Position numbers and translations under genes: made by a program. The notes under the pieces are model-generated. The model was not told the DNA's origin. It saw only the letters and a program-made list of their open reading frames with translations, and ran no database searches. DNA of 64,000 nt from an uncultured Lachnospiraceae bacterium (GTDB lineage: Bacteria > Bacillota > Clostridia > Lachnospirales > Lachnospiraceae): NCBI GenBank assembly GCA_905234245.1, contig CAJOGN010000001.1:62001-126000 (forward strand), given 5' to 3'. Position 1 is the first letter of the stretch, and each line of letters opens with the position of its first letter. Below, one piece after another: positions 15,320 to 24,760 of the stretch.

Positions 15320-16996
15320 ATGTCTCTTCACGAAGATTATAAAAATCTAATAGAAATGGACAAAGAAATGGACTCCCATTTGAATATGCTTAATGAATTA
15401 AATGATAAGTCCATTACTGAAGTATATGGTTTAAATTTAATGATTAAGGATGTCTTGTCTAAATATACAAAAGAAGACGTTGATAATTTCACTGAAGAAG
15501 AAATTAATGATATTCTGGAGAAATCCTTCAGTGGATATGGTGAAAATGAAAATATTAAGAATATGAAAGCGAATCATCAGGGTAGTGAAGAATACCGTGA
15601 TAAACCATATTCTGAGTTTGCTAAGTTTGTCTTTAAGGACATTGTGGATTCCAATGAAACCATTAAAGACATGAAAGAAAAGAAAGAGCAGATTGGAGAA
15701 GAACTAAAGAATTTCTCCAATGATTATTTTAATTATGTAAATTCTCCCGAGTATAAAGAGAGAAAGCAAAAGAGGATTCAGGAGTTAAGAGAAAAAGCTG
15801 AGTCTGAAGAAGACCCCTCTGTGAAGAGTGATATTGAGCATATGCTGCATGTCTTAGAGAAATCTGAAGACCTGAGCTTCTTAATGGATCATATTGAAGA
15901 GAGAGGTCCAAAAGAGATTGATAATATTGCGAATGTATTCTTTGATAAAGAGCGTTCCTCTATTGTCATGAAGAAGTTTGCTTCTCGGATTGGAAAGTTT
16001 GGTTATAATCCTGGAGTATATAAGCATTTCTTTAATATTGAAGAGATGTTTTTGCCTGAGGAATATCATAAGTTTAATAACCTATTCTTATTCCATGTGA
16101 TGAGAACCATTTCTTTCATGGATGCTTATAATAAAGATGATAATCTCTATGTAAGCTCTATTCTAGTAAAGATTTATAATCTTATCTATCATAAGTATCC
16201 AACCAAAGAGCAAGAAAATGAATTCATTGATTACATCAAGGCATTTGATGATAAATTTGTTGAGAAGTGGTCTAATGAATTTGTGGAAAAGAATGTAACC
16301 GATCCAAATCATCCTGAGAGAATTAAGAAGGAAGCTGAAATCGATCAGAAGAATCGACTTATGCTAATCGCCCACCTACAGAATAGAGGAGTCAATCCCG
16401 ATACATCTCTGAGTACAGCTGAGCTTCGTCATATGCTAGATGAGGTTCTTGAAAAGGAACAGAAGGAAGAAGAGAAAAAAGAACCAGTACAAAAGGAAGA
16501 ATATAAGTCTTCTGATGTAACTCCTCTTACACCCTCTGAGGTTGTAGACGAACCTGAGGAAACTGATGAGGATGACATTGAAGAAGATGAAGACGATGAT
16601 GGCGAGATTTTCGTTGAAATCGAAGGTGAAGATTCTGAACTGGATGAAGAAGTTATCATCACTCCGACTTTATCTAAAGATGAACAGCGAGAAGCTTTCC
16701 AGAATTCTATTGAGCATAAGAAAGAATTAGATAATGAAATGAATGCTCAAGCTAGAGCAGAAATTACTGAAGAGAAAAAGGAATTTCTCGAAAGTGTGAA
16801 AGATGAGACTCCTGCATTAGTACAGAAAGATGTCTATGTGGATAGATATGGATACTATTACATGCAGGATGAAGAGTCTGATACTTACACTTATTACACA
16901 AGAGAAAACACCATCCATGAATCCGGTGTTTCTGAACTAACTGTACTTCAGTTAATGAACGCTGGTGTTCTAACTAAAGAAACTAGATATGTATAA
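15320..16996 (+). CDS. Probable virion structural protein, 558 aa
   Basis: A helical protein with charged coiled-coil stretches (about 115-190), a long acidic Glu/Asp region (about 375-450) and a Tyr-rich C-terminus (VDRYGYYYMQDEES). AAAGGAGG precedes the ATG. No family is recognised. Its place between terminase and tail sheath and a late-type promoter suggest a head-tail connector or head protein, by position only. Confidence 0.75.
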   Translation: MSLHEDYKNLIEMDKEMDSHLNMLNELNDKSITEVYGLNLMIKDVLSKYTKEDVDNFTEEEINDILEKSFSGYGENENIKNMKANHQGSEEYRDKPYSEFAKFVFKDIVDSNETIKDMKEKKEQIGEELKNFSNDYFNYVNSPEYKERKQKRIQELREKAESEEDPSVKSDIEHMLHVLEKSEDLSFLMDHIEERGPKEIDNIANVFFDKERSSIVMKKFASRIGKFGYNPGVYKHFFNIEEMFLPEEYHKFNNLFLFHVMRTISFMDAYNKDDNLYVSSILVKIYNLIYHKYPTKEQENEFIDYIKAFDDKFVEKWSNEFVEKNVTDPNHPERIKKEAEIDQKNRLMLIAHLQNRGVNPDTSLSTAELRHMLDEVLEKEQKEEEKKEPVQKEEYKSSDVTPLTPSEVVDEPEETDEDDIEEDEDDDGEIFVEIEGEDSELDEEVIITPTLSKDEQREAFQNSIEHKKELDNEMNAQARAEITEEKKEFLESVKDETPALVQKDVYVDRYGYYYMQDEESDTYTYYTRENTIHESGVSELTVLQLMNAGVLTKETRYV

Positions 16997-17019
16997 ATTT
17001 GATTAAAATCCTTAAAATT

Positions 17020-17060
17020 AACAATTGGATAATGGTAGCAATACCATTATCCAATTTTTT
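17020..17060 (+). terminator. Terminator that overlaps a late-type promoter match
   Basis: The 15-bp stem AATTGGATAATGGTA and its complement with a GCAA loop is followed by TTTTTT. The left edge AACAATTGGATAA also matches the late promoter pattern, so the next gene may be read by a promoter inside the terminator. Confidence 0.8.
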
Positions 17061-17095
17061 ATCTAAATATAATGGAAAGGAGGTTTCAATCTTCC

Positions 17096-17818
17096 ATGTC
17101 AATATTTAGATCTGACGGGAATTTTATTTACTTAAATGCCCCATACTGTGAATTTTATATTCCAATGTATTATTTTGATACATCAAGAAGATTTGCAGAA
17201 GATTTAAGTGATAAAATTAACGTATTAGGTTTATTCAATGTGGGAATTTTTGAAAACGGAAAACTGAAAGAGATGAAAACATTAAATCTTCCCACTAGAA
17301 TAAATATATTTGTATATGATTCTGAATTAAGAGAAGTTGAAATGACGAATCATGAAGTCCTCCAGTGTAAAGTCGTAAAATACCTGAAAGATGCTAAGAT
17401 TATGCAATCTATGATTTTTGAGGATGAAGTAAACTCTAAAGAATATCTAAAGTTTATAACATCAGGAAGCCTCCCAAGAATTATTCCATATTCTAAAGCT
17501 GCTGAGATTTGGAGAAAGAATCAGGAGTTAAATGGAGTAAATTTTGGAGTTAGTTCATTATATCTTGAATTAATTCTTTCTGTTATGTTTAGAAACCCCA
17601 ATGATTTATCTCAGAAATTTGCAAAGATTGCATCTAATGATGGTGTTACTGACTATGATTATGCTGTGGCATCGATTCGTCAGATTTGCCAATATAATTC
17701 CACATTTACTGCATTAACATTTGAGGATATTGACTCAATGATTACTACTTCTCTGAATAAATCCAGAGAAAACGCTCCAGAAAGAGAGTCTCCATTAGAA
17801 CAAATAATTAAATTCTAA
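17096..17818 (+). CDS. Probable structural protein, 240 aa
   Basis: The start is taken at ATG 17096, after AAAGGAGG; an upstream in-frame ATG overlaps the ribosome site itself. Sequence is mixed alpha/beta with no motif I recognise. It precedes the tail sheath gene and is probably a tail-completion, neck or tail-terminator-type protein on position only. Confidence 0.72.
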   Translation: MSIFRSDGNFIYLNAPYCEFYIPMYYFDTSRRFAEDLSDKINVLGLFNVGIFENGKLKEMKTLNLPTRINIFVYDSELREVEMTNHEVLQCKVVKYLKDAKIMQSMIFEDEVNSKEYLKFITSGSLPRIIPYSKAAEIWRKNQELNGVNFGVSSLYLELILSVMFRNPNDLSQKFAKIASNDGVTDYDYAVASIRQICQYNSTFTALTFEDIDSMITTSLNKSRENAPERESPLEQIIKF

Positions 17819-17936
17819 GGATGAGACTGTATATTCTTTCTCAAGTACAATTAAGTACATTATATTAAAATTTATAGTCTTAAACGATTATGAATGATTG
17901 ATTATTTCCAAAATTATAGAAAAGGAGTTGAGATAC

Positions 17937-19844
17937 ATGGCTCAGGAAGTACAAATCGTACCAAAGTATTTGCACTCACATGTTGAGACTTATATTAACG
18001 ATTATACAGAGTTTAACGACGAAGTCGCTCAGCCTGTAGACACAAATAGTAAGTTTATTTGCGTATTTAGTTCTCCTATGGGCATCGATAATACAATTAT
18101 CAAGAAGACCGATATTCGGGACTTCAAGAAAACGTATGGTGAGTCTGACTATAGTAAGTATGGTCAGCCTCTGATGATGCCAATTGCTATGCTATCTTCT
18201 GGTTCCGCAAGCTGCTACTGCATGCGTGTAATGCCTGATGACGCTTATGCTGCCAACTGCATTTTGTTCATGCTGTATAAGTTTGACGACACCACCGGTA
18301 AGATGGTTATTAAATACAGAGCTTCCTACATTGCTAAGGATGTCTTTAGCGATAGTAGCTTCTATAAGAATGCTAAGACTTTCAAGAAGCAGCTCCGTAT
18401 GTATGCTCAGTCTCTACGTACCGACGAACCTGATGCTGATGGTTTCTATCAGATGCCTATCGCTGTGTTCAGAATGGCTGGCCGTGGCGTATATGGTAAC
18501 AAGTATCGTTGGAGAATTGCTCGTAATGTTGATTATGAGCTGGAGTATGGTATTAAGATGTTCTCCTTTGAGGCTCTGAATACCATGAATGGTCTTGAGA
18601 AGGTTGCTACTTATGTTGGTGGTCTAGTCACCTCCCCCAAGTACAATGGCCTGACTCAGATCAATGACATCCTAGAGGATCAGGACACTGGTGCTGTTGT
18701 TATGGATGTCGAGGTTCTCGAGGATTCCGTCGAGGATCTATATGATCAGTTTGTAGAATTTGTCAATGGGCTAGATGAGAGTCTGCAGGATGAAATTCCT
18801 GACCTAGACTGCTTCGATCCCTTATTTGGCCGTAATGTTGGTGTTGACACTCTGTGTGGTAACATCGAGATTATCCCTGAGTCTACTTCTACTGATGATA
18901 TTTCTATCGACCGTGTTCAGGGTACCCAGCTTGCTGGTGGTGATGACGGTGCCTTTGGTTCCGAGAATCCCCAGGAAGTTTATACTGCTACCAACGCAGC
19001 TTACATTGCTGCTTTCGAGGGTAAGCTTGACCGGATGATTCTATCCACTCGTCGTACTCCTTGCGACGCTATGCTGGATGCTAACTATGCCTTCGAGGTT
19101 AAGGAAGTACTGGCTGACCTAGCCAATACTCGTGAGGATTGCCTGCTTTATCTGGATGCTGGTACTGAGACTACTCTGGCTCAGATCGACAACATCATTG
19201 AGCAGTATTCTATCTTCAACACCCGGAACATCTCCAAGGAGTTCCAGCATTATACCGTTAAGGATTATAAGACCAGGAAGCGTTGTGAGGTAACCACCAC
19301 ATTCTTCTTTGCACAGAATCTGTCTCGTCACAATCGTCAGCTCGGTTCTTATGTCCCATTTGTTAAGACCCGCGCTCAGCTGTACGGTCACATTAAGAAC
19401 AGCCTTGAGCCCATCATCGATGATATTGATATGGATATCAAGGAGAAGCTCTATAAGAACCGTATTAACTACTTTGAGTGCATTGAGGAGAATGTTTATC
19501 AGCGTGCATCTCAGAACACTGCACAGATGATTAACTCCGACCTCATGGAAGAGAACAACATGAACACCCTGTTCTTACTCAAGAAGCGTCTTGAGAGAGA
19601 CTGCTGGGATAATCTGTATGACTTTACCTCTGCAGATGATAGAGCTCGGTTCTCTGAGATTGAGGAAGCTAAGTTTGCTGATTGGCGTGGTAGCCGTGTT
19701 GATACTCTCTCCATTCGTTTCGATGTCAATGAATGGGAGATGGAGCGTTCTATCGTCCATTGTTATGTTGCAGTTCAGTTCCGTAATCTGATGAAGCGTG
19801 TTATCATCGAGATCGATGTTAATAAGCGCAACTTCTTAGGTTAA
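17937..19844 (+). CDS. Contractile tail sheath protein, 635 aa
   Basis: The N-terminal region has the pattern typical of phage sheath proteins: FICVFSSPMG, a DFKKTYG segment, YGQPLMMPIAMLSSG and CMRVMPDDAYAAN (about residues 30-105). The C-terminal part ends with long strands and RNLMKRVIIEIDV, as in sheath domains that join neighbouring subunits. C/G-ending codons dominate, as in the capsid gene. AAAGGAG lies upstream of ATG 17937. It establishes a myovirus-type particle, and the tube gene follows 30 bases later. Confidence 0.9.
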   Translation: MAQEVQIVPKYLHSHVETYINDYTEFNDEVAQPVDTNSKFICVFSSPMGIDNTIIKKTDIRDFKKTYGESDYSKYGQPLMMPIAMLSSGSASCYCMRVMPDDAYAANCILFMLYKFDDTTGKMVIKYRASYIAKDVFSDSSFYKNAKTFKKQLRMYAQSLRTDEPDADGFYQMPIAVFRMAGRGVYGNKYRWRIARNVDYELEYGIKMFSFEALNTMNGLEKVATYVGGLVTSPKYNGLTQINDILEDQDTGAVVMDVEVLEDSVEDLYDQFVEFVNGLDESLQDEIPDLDCFDPLFGRNVGVDTLCGNIEIIPESTSTDDISIDRVQGTQLAGGDDGAFGSENPQEVYTATNAAYIAAFEGKLDRMILSTRRTPCDAMLDANYAFEVKEVLADLANTREDCLLYLDAGTETTLAQIDNIIEQYSIFNTRNISKEFQHYTVKDYKTRKRCEVTTTFFFAQNLSRHNRQLGSYVPFVKTRAQLYGHIKNSLEPIIDDIDMDIKEKLYKNRINYFECIEENVYQRASQNTAQMINSDLMEENNMNTLFLLKKRLERDCWDNLYDFTSADDRARFSEIEEAKFADWRGSRVDTLSIRFDVNEWEMERSIVHCYVAVQFRNLMKRVIIEIDVNKRNFLG

Positions 19845-19874
19845 TAGAATTTTTAGGAAAGGAGTTGAAATACA

Positions 19875-20822
19875 ATGCCAGATAAGATGACGTTCCAAAG
19901 TAATATTAAGACACATGATAAGGCCAACATCGATCAATATGCATTTTTCCTTGGTGGCCTGAACGTAACTAGACAGGCTCTAGAGCAGTATGATCCGCTG
20001 AAGACTGGCTTTGGTCGAATCTTCATGATCAGAAAGCCTCTGTTTGTTGATAAGCAGATTCCAACTAAGCTTGCTAAGTTTAAGCATGTTCTAGAGTATG
20101 CCAATATTGGTGTTGAAGGCCTCCAGAACATTACTCTGGATTCCAACCCTCTGACTGGTGGTTATACCAACCGGCAGATGGATATCCCGAATATTGCTAA
20201 GGATGACCAGACTAGCTTCACCATTAAGACTTATGAATTTAGTGGCTCCCTGATGAGAGAGGTCATTCAGTATTGGATTAACGGCGTTGCCGATATTCAG
20301 TCCGGCCTCAGCCATTACAATGGCGCCCAGATTCCTGTTTGCCAGGCTAATCAGACCGCAGAGTTTATCTATGTGGTAACTGACCAGACTGGTACCAATG
20401 TTGAGTATGCATGTCTGTTCGCAAACTGCATGCCTAGAGAAATTAAGCTAGACCAGTTCAACTACAGTGCTGGTGATCATAACCTGGTTCAGATGGATAT
20501 CGAGTTTACTTGTACTAGATACATGTCTCCTCAGATTAACAATCTGGCCCAGGGTCTGCTGGTTAAGTATGGCATTCTGATGAATAGCCTGAACTTCCAC
20601 TCCGGCATGAACTTCAACACTCTTATGCGTGATGGCACTGGTTCTACTTACAATGTGGAGACTGGTAAACTTACTAGAAGAGGCACTAGTGGTGATGAAG
20701 TCCTGGCTAATGAAGTCCAGCGTATTTCCGATCAGTATAATGCTTCTTATGCTGAGCTCAATAAGTATCCTCTACAGGGTAGAGCTGGCTACGAAAATGC
20801 CGGAGAGGTTGCTACACCTTAA
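19875..20822 (+). CDS. Tail tube protein, 315 aa
   Basis: It directly follows the sheath gene with its own AAAGGAG site and shares its strong codon bias. The sequence is beta-rich with a long central domain (FTIKTYEFSGSLMREV, YVVTDQTGTN, MDIEFTCTRYMS), typical in layout of tail tube proteins. The assignment depends mainly on gene order after the sheath. Confidence 0.82.
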   Translation: MPDKMTFQSNIKTHDKANIDQYAFFLGGLNVTRQALEQYDPLKTGFGRIFMIRKPLFVDKQIPTKLAKFKHVLEYANIGVEGLQNITLDSNPLTGGYTNRQMDIPNIAKDDQTSFTIKTYEFSGSLMREVIQYWINGVADIQSGLSHYNGAQIPVCQANQTAEFIYVVTDQTGTNVEYACLFANCMPREIKLDQFNYSAGDHNLVQMDIEFTCTRYMSPQINNLAQGLLVKYGILMNSLNFHSGMNFNTLMRDGTGSTYNVETGKLTRRGTSGDEVLANEVQRISDQYNASYAELNKYPLQGRAGYENAGEVATP

Positions 20823-20856
20823 TAGTAACCATTCTTTAATTACTAATACAAAAATA

Positions 20857-20894
20857 AATAACCCATGTGGATTTTTTCCACATGGGTTATTTTT
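20857..20894. terminator. Bidirectional terminator between tail tube and portal genes
   Basis: The 15-bp stem AATAACCCATGTGGA and its complement with a T-rich loop is followed by TTTTTT, separating convergent genes. Confidence 0.9.
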
Positions 20895-23227
20895 TATACT
20901 TCTTCTTCGGTATTATTATCAGGATTTAGTGCATCGTGTGTACCATCTATCATAGACTCTTTATAAATTCTTTCGATATTATCAAAGTCTAGCATAGGTA
21001 GTCTTTCTTTTGCTAATGCTTTTTTAAACTTTTGAATCTTTGGGTCTGTATTTTCATCACCATAATAGATATTGGTTAAGAATTCAGACAAAGAATTGTG
21101 GTTATTAATTAAATCATTTGTAATATTTGCATTGGAAGATTTCGGTTGTACAAAGTTAAACTCAAGAGACTCGACCACTTCATCAGGAATCGTTGTGCTA
21201 TATTTAGCAATGATTTTATATAATGCAGTAATCTGAGTATTATAGTCTAACTGGAAGGAAACCACTCTTCCTTGGAATCTGTTATTAGCAAGTTCAAGTG
21301 TCTTAGCAAAGTCAGCTTCATTAAAATAATTCATTAGTACATCAGGAACACCTGTTCCAGAGATGTACGCTTTTTTCAGCATTTCTAATAAATCACTATT
21401 AAGCTGAACATCTTGACCTGCTAGGATTTCAGTTTCAATACCTCTCTCATTACTCTTACCAACAGGTACATACATTTCACTACCCTGGCCAACTTTATTA
21501 ATCAAGGTTGTGTAACTGAACATATCTGCTAGAGTAATCTGTCTTTGTTGTTTCTTTCTTGCAATCTCTTGTATCTTATTACTGACATTCTTTTCAATAC
21601 CAGACTGTCTAATATAATTCACCTTAGTATCATTACTATTTGTGATGATACTCATAATCTTAAAGAGAAGAATCATTAAGTACAGTTTAGCATAGAATAG
21701 AGATTTTTCAATAATAGAGACACCATGACCATCTTCATCTTCATTGATTTTAAATGGGACGATATATTCTTTGGGAATGAATTGGAATTTAACTTTCTTA
21801 TTATTTAGCTTATAATAGTTAAGAGCTTCTACAATAAGATTCTTAAATTTTTCATTCTTCTCTAAGAATTTTTTATCGAATGCATCTACTATAGTTTCAG
21901 CTAGAGAATTTAATACTCTATTCTGGGTACGATTCATATCATTTCTATCATAGTACATAGTAGAAGTTAGAATACCAGCCAGAGGAGTAATATCTTCTTC
22001 CTGAATATAATAGTACCCAATGGTTTCATTCATAATCTCAATGGGAAGTAAATGCATTGGATCCATTAGCTTTATATAGCAATCTTTGATAGAGGAGAAA
22101 TTTTCTCCTTTATCTTTTTTCTTACTCTTAGAATTAGAAACCTGATGGATACCACTATCAATACCTTTCATAACATGATTGAAGGTATACTCAGATTCAT
22201 TATTAGTATCAGTCTCAAATATAAATCTATCTTTGAAATTCTCATAGTATTCAGTAATACTATTAATTCCTTCTTCCAAGAATGGAAGTGGAACAGAATT
22301 GTTATTGATTGAGATAGAATGTAGATACTGATTTAATTCTTCTTGTACTTCTTTATTTAAAGCTTTATCATTCCTATCCCTTTTAGCTTCTTTGAATATT
22401 TCAGTTTCTCCAACAGACTCAGTGACTTGCTCAACTAGGTGAGTCATCTCTGGCTGTTTATTCTCAAGATATTCATATAGTGTAATACCGTTGAGAGCTT
22501 CTTCAGTAAATGGAGAATATTGACTTCTTATACCATTATTTTTCTCTCTGGAGAAATCTTCAAAGATTTTAGAATATGGAATGCAGTATACAAAATACTC
22601 GCCAAATTCCAAAGACCTTGGAATGATAAAGTTTTTAATCTTTTCTTGTAATTTAAACTTCTTTTCCATTCTCTCGATGATTGGAATATAATCTTCCTGG
22701 TCTTCTTCCATATCATCGTTATCGATAGAAATCGTTCTGGTCATATGACCACTTACAACATCTGCAGATATGATAGCATCCCTTGTGATAATAATAGCTT
22801 CTTCAAGCTCAATTAACTGAGAAGATACCTCTCTTAAATCTGCTTGCTTAATTAATCTATTTCTGTATTGCTCATTTATAAATGCTTCGATCTGTTCTTC
22901 ATTTACGTTGAACAGATCTTCTAATTCTTTCATACCAGAAGCAAGACGTTTATTATTCTCTGAGAATAATTTAGTAATGAAACTGGTAGTATCACCATCG
23001 GTAGACTTAGAGATAGATTCTACTTCACCTTTTAGAAGAGTATTAAACTCATCCATTAAGTCGTCGGCTTTATCTGCTCTACTAGTACCATAGGTGATAT
23101 TATTCAAATTATCCATCAAGGAATTAATATTCCCGCTTACTTTTCGGTTTCCTTTATTTATAACACCGGCCTGTCTCCTAGTTAAATTATCCAGGGTAAT
23201 TGGCCGTCTATTGTTTTTATTAGCCAT
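20894..23227 (-). CDS. Portal protein, 777 aa
   Basis: A large protein on the opposite strand to the tail genes. The portal pattern appears at about residues 480-690: FQFIPKEYIVPFKI, HGVSIIEKSLFYAKLYLMILLF, then a helical region and AYISGTGVPDVLMNYFNEADFAKTLELAN, which matches the stem and crown segments of T4 gp20-like portals. A nearby coiled-coil N-terminus and acidic C-terminus are extra. GGAGG precedes the ATG and a late-type promoter lies 40 bases upstream. Confidence 0.82.
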   Translation of the reverse strand: MANKNNRRPITLDNLTRRQAGVINKGNRKVSGNINSLMDNLNNITYGTSRADKADDLMDEFNTLLKGEVESISKSTDGDTTSFITKLFSENNKRLASGMKELEDLFNVNEEQIEAFINEQYRNRLIKQADLREVSSQLIELEEAIIITRDAIISADVVSGHMTRTISIDNDDMEEDQEDYIPIIERMEKKFKLQEKIKNFIIPRSLEFGEYFVYCIPYSKIFEDFSREKNNGIRSQYSPFTEEALNGITLYEYLENKQPEMTHLVEQVTESVGETEIFKEAKRDRNDKALNKEVQEELNQYLHSISINNNSVPLPFLEEGINSITEYYENFKDRFIFETDTNNESEYTFNHVMKGIDSGIHQVSNSKSKKKDKGENFSSIKDCYIKLMDPMHLLPIEIMNETIGYYYIQEEDITPLAGILTSTMYYDRNDMNRTQNRVLNSLAETIVDAFDKKFLEKNEKFKNLIVEALNYYKLNNKKVKFQFIPKEYIVPFKINEDEDGHGVSIIEKSLFYAKLYLMILLFKIMSIITNSNDTKVNYIRQSGIEKNVSNKIQEIARKKQQRQITLADMFSYTTLINKVGQGSEMYVPVGKSNERGIETEILAGQDVQLNSDLLEMLKKAYISGTGVPDVLMNYFNEADFAKTLELANNRFQGRVVSFQLDYNTQITALYKIIAKYSTTIPDEVVESLEFNFVQPKSSNANITNDLINNHNSLSEFLTNIYYGDENTDPKIQKFKKALAKERLPMLDFDNIERIYKESMIDGTHDALNPDNNTEEEV

Positions 23228-23263
23228 ATAACGACCTCCTTTTCATTTTCTTAGGAAATCCAT

Positions 23264-23275
23264 TATGATATTGTT
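23264..23275 (-). promoter_or_regulatory. Late-type promoter element
   Basis: The minus strand reads AAAAAACAATATCATAAT, an exact AACAA-N5-TAA match. Confidence 0.58.
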
Positions 23276-23310
23276 TTTTAGGTGTTTTTACATATATAGT
23301 GTGGATTTTT

Positions 23311-23328
23311 ATTTATATACTATATTAG
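23311..23328 (+). promoter_or_regulatory. Promoter of small-protein cassette A
   Basis: TTTATATACTATATTAG is shared almost exactly with the element before cassette B at 27949. Confidence 0.5.
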
Positions 23329-23339
23329 TAGCGATTATT

Positions 23340-23450
23340 AGAAGGTGGTAAATGAGAGCTAAGTCGCCACTTAGCTCTCATTCTTCCAGAGGAATTTCCT
23401 TGCATGTAGACTACAAACTCACCCAAATCCATGCAAGAGAACTCAATGAA
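23340..23450 (+). promoter_or_regulatory. Structured RNA leader of cassette A
   Basis: Two hairpins: AATGAGAGCTAAG with its complement (23351-23382), and CTTGCATG/CATGCAAG (23399-23437), joined by the conserved CCAGAGGAATTTC. The same architecture precedes the small genes of cassettes B and C, with paired base changes in C. Confidence 0.75.
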
Positions 23451-23463
23451 AGGTTGTGAGACA

Positions 23464-23595
23464 ATGGACTACCGTAAGGTAATACTTGCTGCCGCCCCTG
23501 ATTGCTTTAAGAATCACCGCGGCGAAGAGTTTACTATTCAGCAACTAGCTGACAAGTATAATTCTTCTAAGGACAAGTCTGATGAAAAGAAGTAA
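23464..23595 (+). CDS. Small cassette protein A, 43 aa
   Basis: This short protein contains NHRGEEFTIQQLADKY near its middle and a Lys/Ser-rich tail. Homologues of 43 and 46 residues occur at 28107 and 42891 with the same core (NHRGEE, T, QL, KY). The upstream site is GAAAGGTTGTGAGAC. Three-fold conservation of a protein core beside a structured leader supports translation. The fold and function are unknown. Confidence 0.78.
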   Translation: MDYRKVILAAAPDCFKNHRGEEFTIQQLADKYNSSKDKSDEKK

Positions 23596-23614
23596 TCAGA
23601 CTTAACACGAACAG

Positions 23615-23655
23615 CAACTGTTTAATCCATTCCTCATTAAACAGTTGTTGTATGA
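23615..23655 (+). terminator. Terminator of cassette A
   Basis: The 12-bp stem CAACTGTTTAAT/ATTAAACAGTTG encloses the loop CCATTCCTC, which is identical in all three cassettes. Confidence 0.8.
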
Positions 23656-23676
23656 TTGATAATTAAATATTCCGTA

Positions 23677-23707
23677 TATCGTTTTTTTTAGATTATGTAT
23701 CATATAG
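23677..23707 (+). promoter_or_regulatory. Early-type promoter with upstream T tract
   Basis: ATATCGTTTTTTTT then GATTATGTATCATATAGG. The same T tract plus TTATGTATTATA block occurs before the genes at 50567 and 51151. Confidence 0.6.
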
Positions 23708-23723
23708 GTAAGAATAAAAAAGA

Positions 23724-23753
23724 ACTGGATGGAGATGATATCAAGAGTCCAGT
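23724..23753 (+). promoter_or_regulatory. Leader hairpin with conserved loop
   Basis: The stem ACTGGA/TCCAGT closes the loop TGGAGATGATATCAAGAG. The gene at 43245 has the same loop (one change) on a different stem sequence. Confidence 0.6.
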
Positions 23754-23774
23754 ATCTTAATATGGAGGTATACC

Positions 23775-24059
23775 ATGATCACTATTAAGGAAATGATGGA
23801 GAAAAGGTACTATAATATGCCCAAAGACGATTCGTTCCGTGGTCGTCTCTCGCGTATCAAAGACATCACGGATTTCTGTTTTGATAATGGAATCGTGATG
23901 AGTACCGACAAGATCCAGGCTATGATGGTGGCCGCCCCGGTCTCCTATACGGAGTTCATCGTCAGCTATGCAGACTTCTACAACGACGTATACCGTCAGT
24001 GCGAGAAGCTCGGCATAATGGAATCTGAAGCCAAGCTTCCCGACTGGAAAAGGTGGTGA
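23775..24059 (+). CDS. Hypothetical protein, 94 aa
   Basis: It has a GGAGG site and codon use rich in C/G-ending codons, unlike its AT-rich neighbours. The protein is a soluble helical sequence with no recognised motif. It lies directly after cassette A, as the 43245 gene lies after cassette C, with a shared leader hairpin, so the two units are probably regulated alike and strongly expressed early. Confidence 0.78.
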   Translation: MITIKEMMEKRYYNMPKDDSFRGRLSRIKDITDFCFDNGIVMSTDKIQAMMVAAPVSYTEFIVSYADFYNDVYRQCEKLGIMESEAKLPDWKRW

Positions 24060-24067
24060 GACACATG

Positions 24068-24105
24068 AAGAAGAGCTCCGGTTTATATCGGAGCTCTTCT
24101 TTTTT
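24068..24105. terminator. Bidirectional intrinsic terminator
   Basis: The stem AGAAGAGCTCCG/CGGAGCTCTTCT is followed by TTTTTT, between convergent genes. Confidence 0.9.
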
Positions 24106-24106
24106 G

Positions 24107-24760
24107 TTATTCTTTAATTGGTATATAGTAATGAAACATGAATAATCTAAACATGGAAAATTGAAAATCAAATACGATAAGATATAGATTTGAATTTTTC
24201 TTTTTTGATGCATAGTACAGCTCTGTATAGTTTTTCTCAGATACCAATGGTAAGAGAGATTTTGTCAATATGATATCAGGGCCATCCATATTATCTTTTG
24301 GCAAGAAATTGATATAGTTATTCTCTTTGAATAAAGAGATTAATAACTTCATATTCTCTTCACGTACATCAGACAATTCAAATCTTTCCCATTTAGTACA
24401 TGCATTCACTTCATTAATTTTTTCTTTTAGTATCTCAGTTATTTTTTCTACTTCACTATTAGATATTACAGAATAAAAATAATTCTCTGTAATAGGCCAA
24501 TCTTTTTCTTTATCTTTTTCAGTTTTAGGATCAGTTAAACTCTTTTTAAAGTTTTTAACATCTGTGACTCGTAGTATCTTAAAATCTCCACATAATTCTG
24601 TAAATAGAGAAATATATCCACTATCCAGTTGAATTAAGAATGGTTTCTCTATATCAGCAGAGATAAAATAACCTTGTTTGAATATGTAGAAATCATTGAA
24701 TATACTACTAACTTTTATAAGAAGATTATATATTGTTTTTTTACCTTTATCGCCAATCAT
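24107..24760 (-). CDS. Possible sliding clamp next to DNA polymerase, 217 aa
   Basis: The start codon overlaps the stop of the polymerase gene (ATGA), so the two are translationally coupled. The protein alternates strands and helices and ends in hydrophobic strands (LYLIVFDFQFSMFRLFMFHYYIPI is too long for a motif, but the pattern resembles the last strand of clamp proteins). Size suits a T4 gp45 or PCNA-like clamp. This is an inference from context and shape; no diagnostic motif is visible. Confidence 0.5.
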   Translation of the reverse strand: MIGDKGKKTIYNLLIKVSSIFNDFYIFKQGYFISADIEKPFLIQLDSGYISLFTELCGDFKILRVTDVKNFKKSLTDPKTEKDKEKDWPITENYFYSVISNSEVEKITEILKEKINEVNACTKWERFELSDVREENMKLLISLFKENNYINFLPKDNMDGPDIILTKSLLPLVSEKNYTELYYASKKKNSNLYLIVFDFQFSMFRLFMFHYYIPIKE

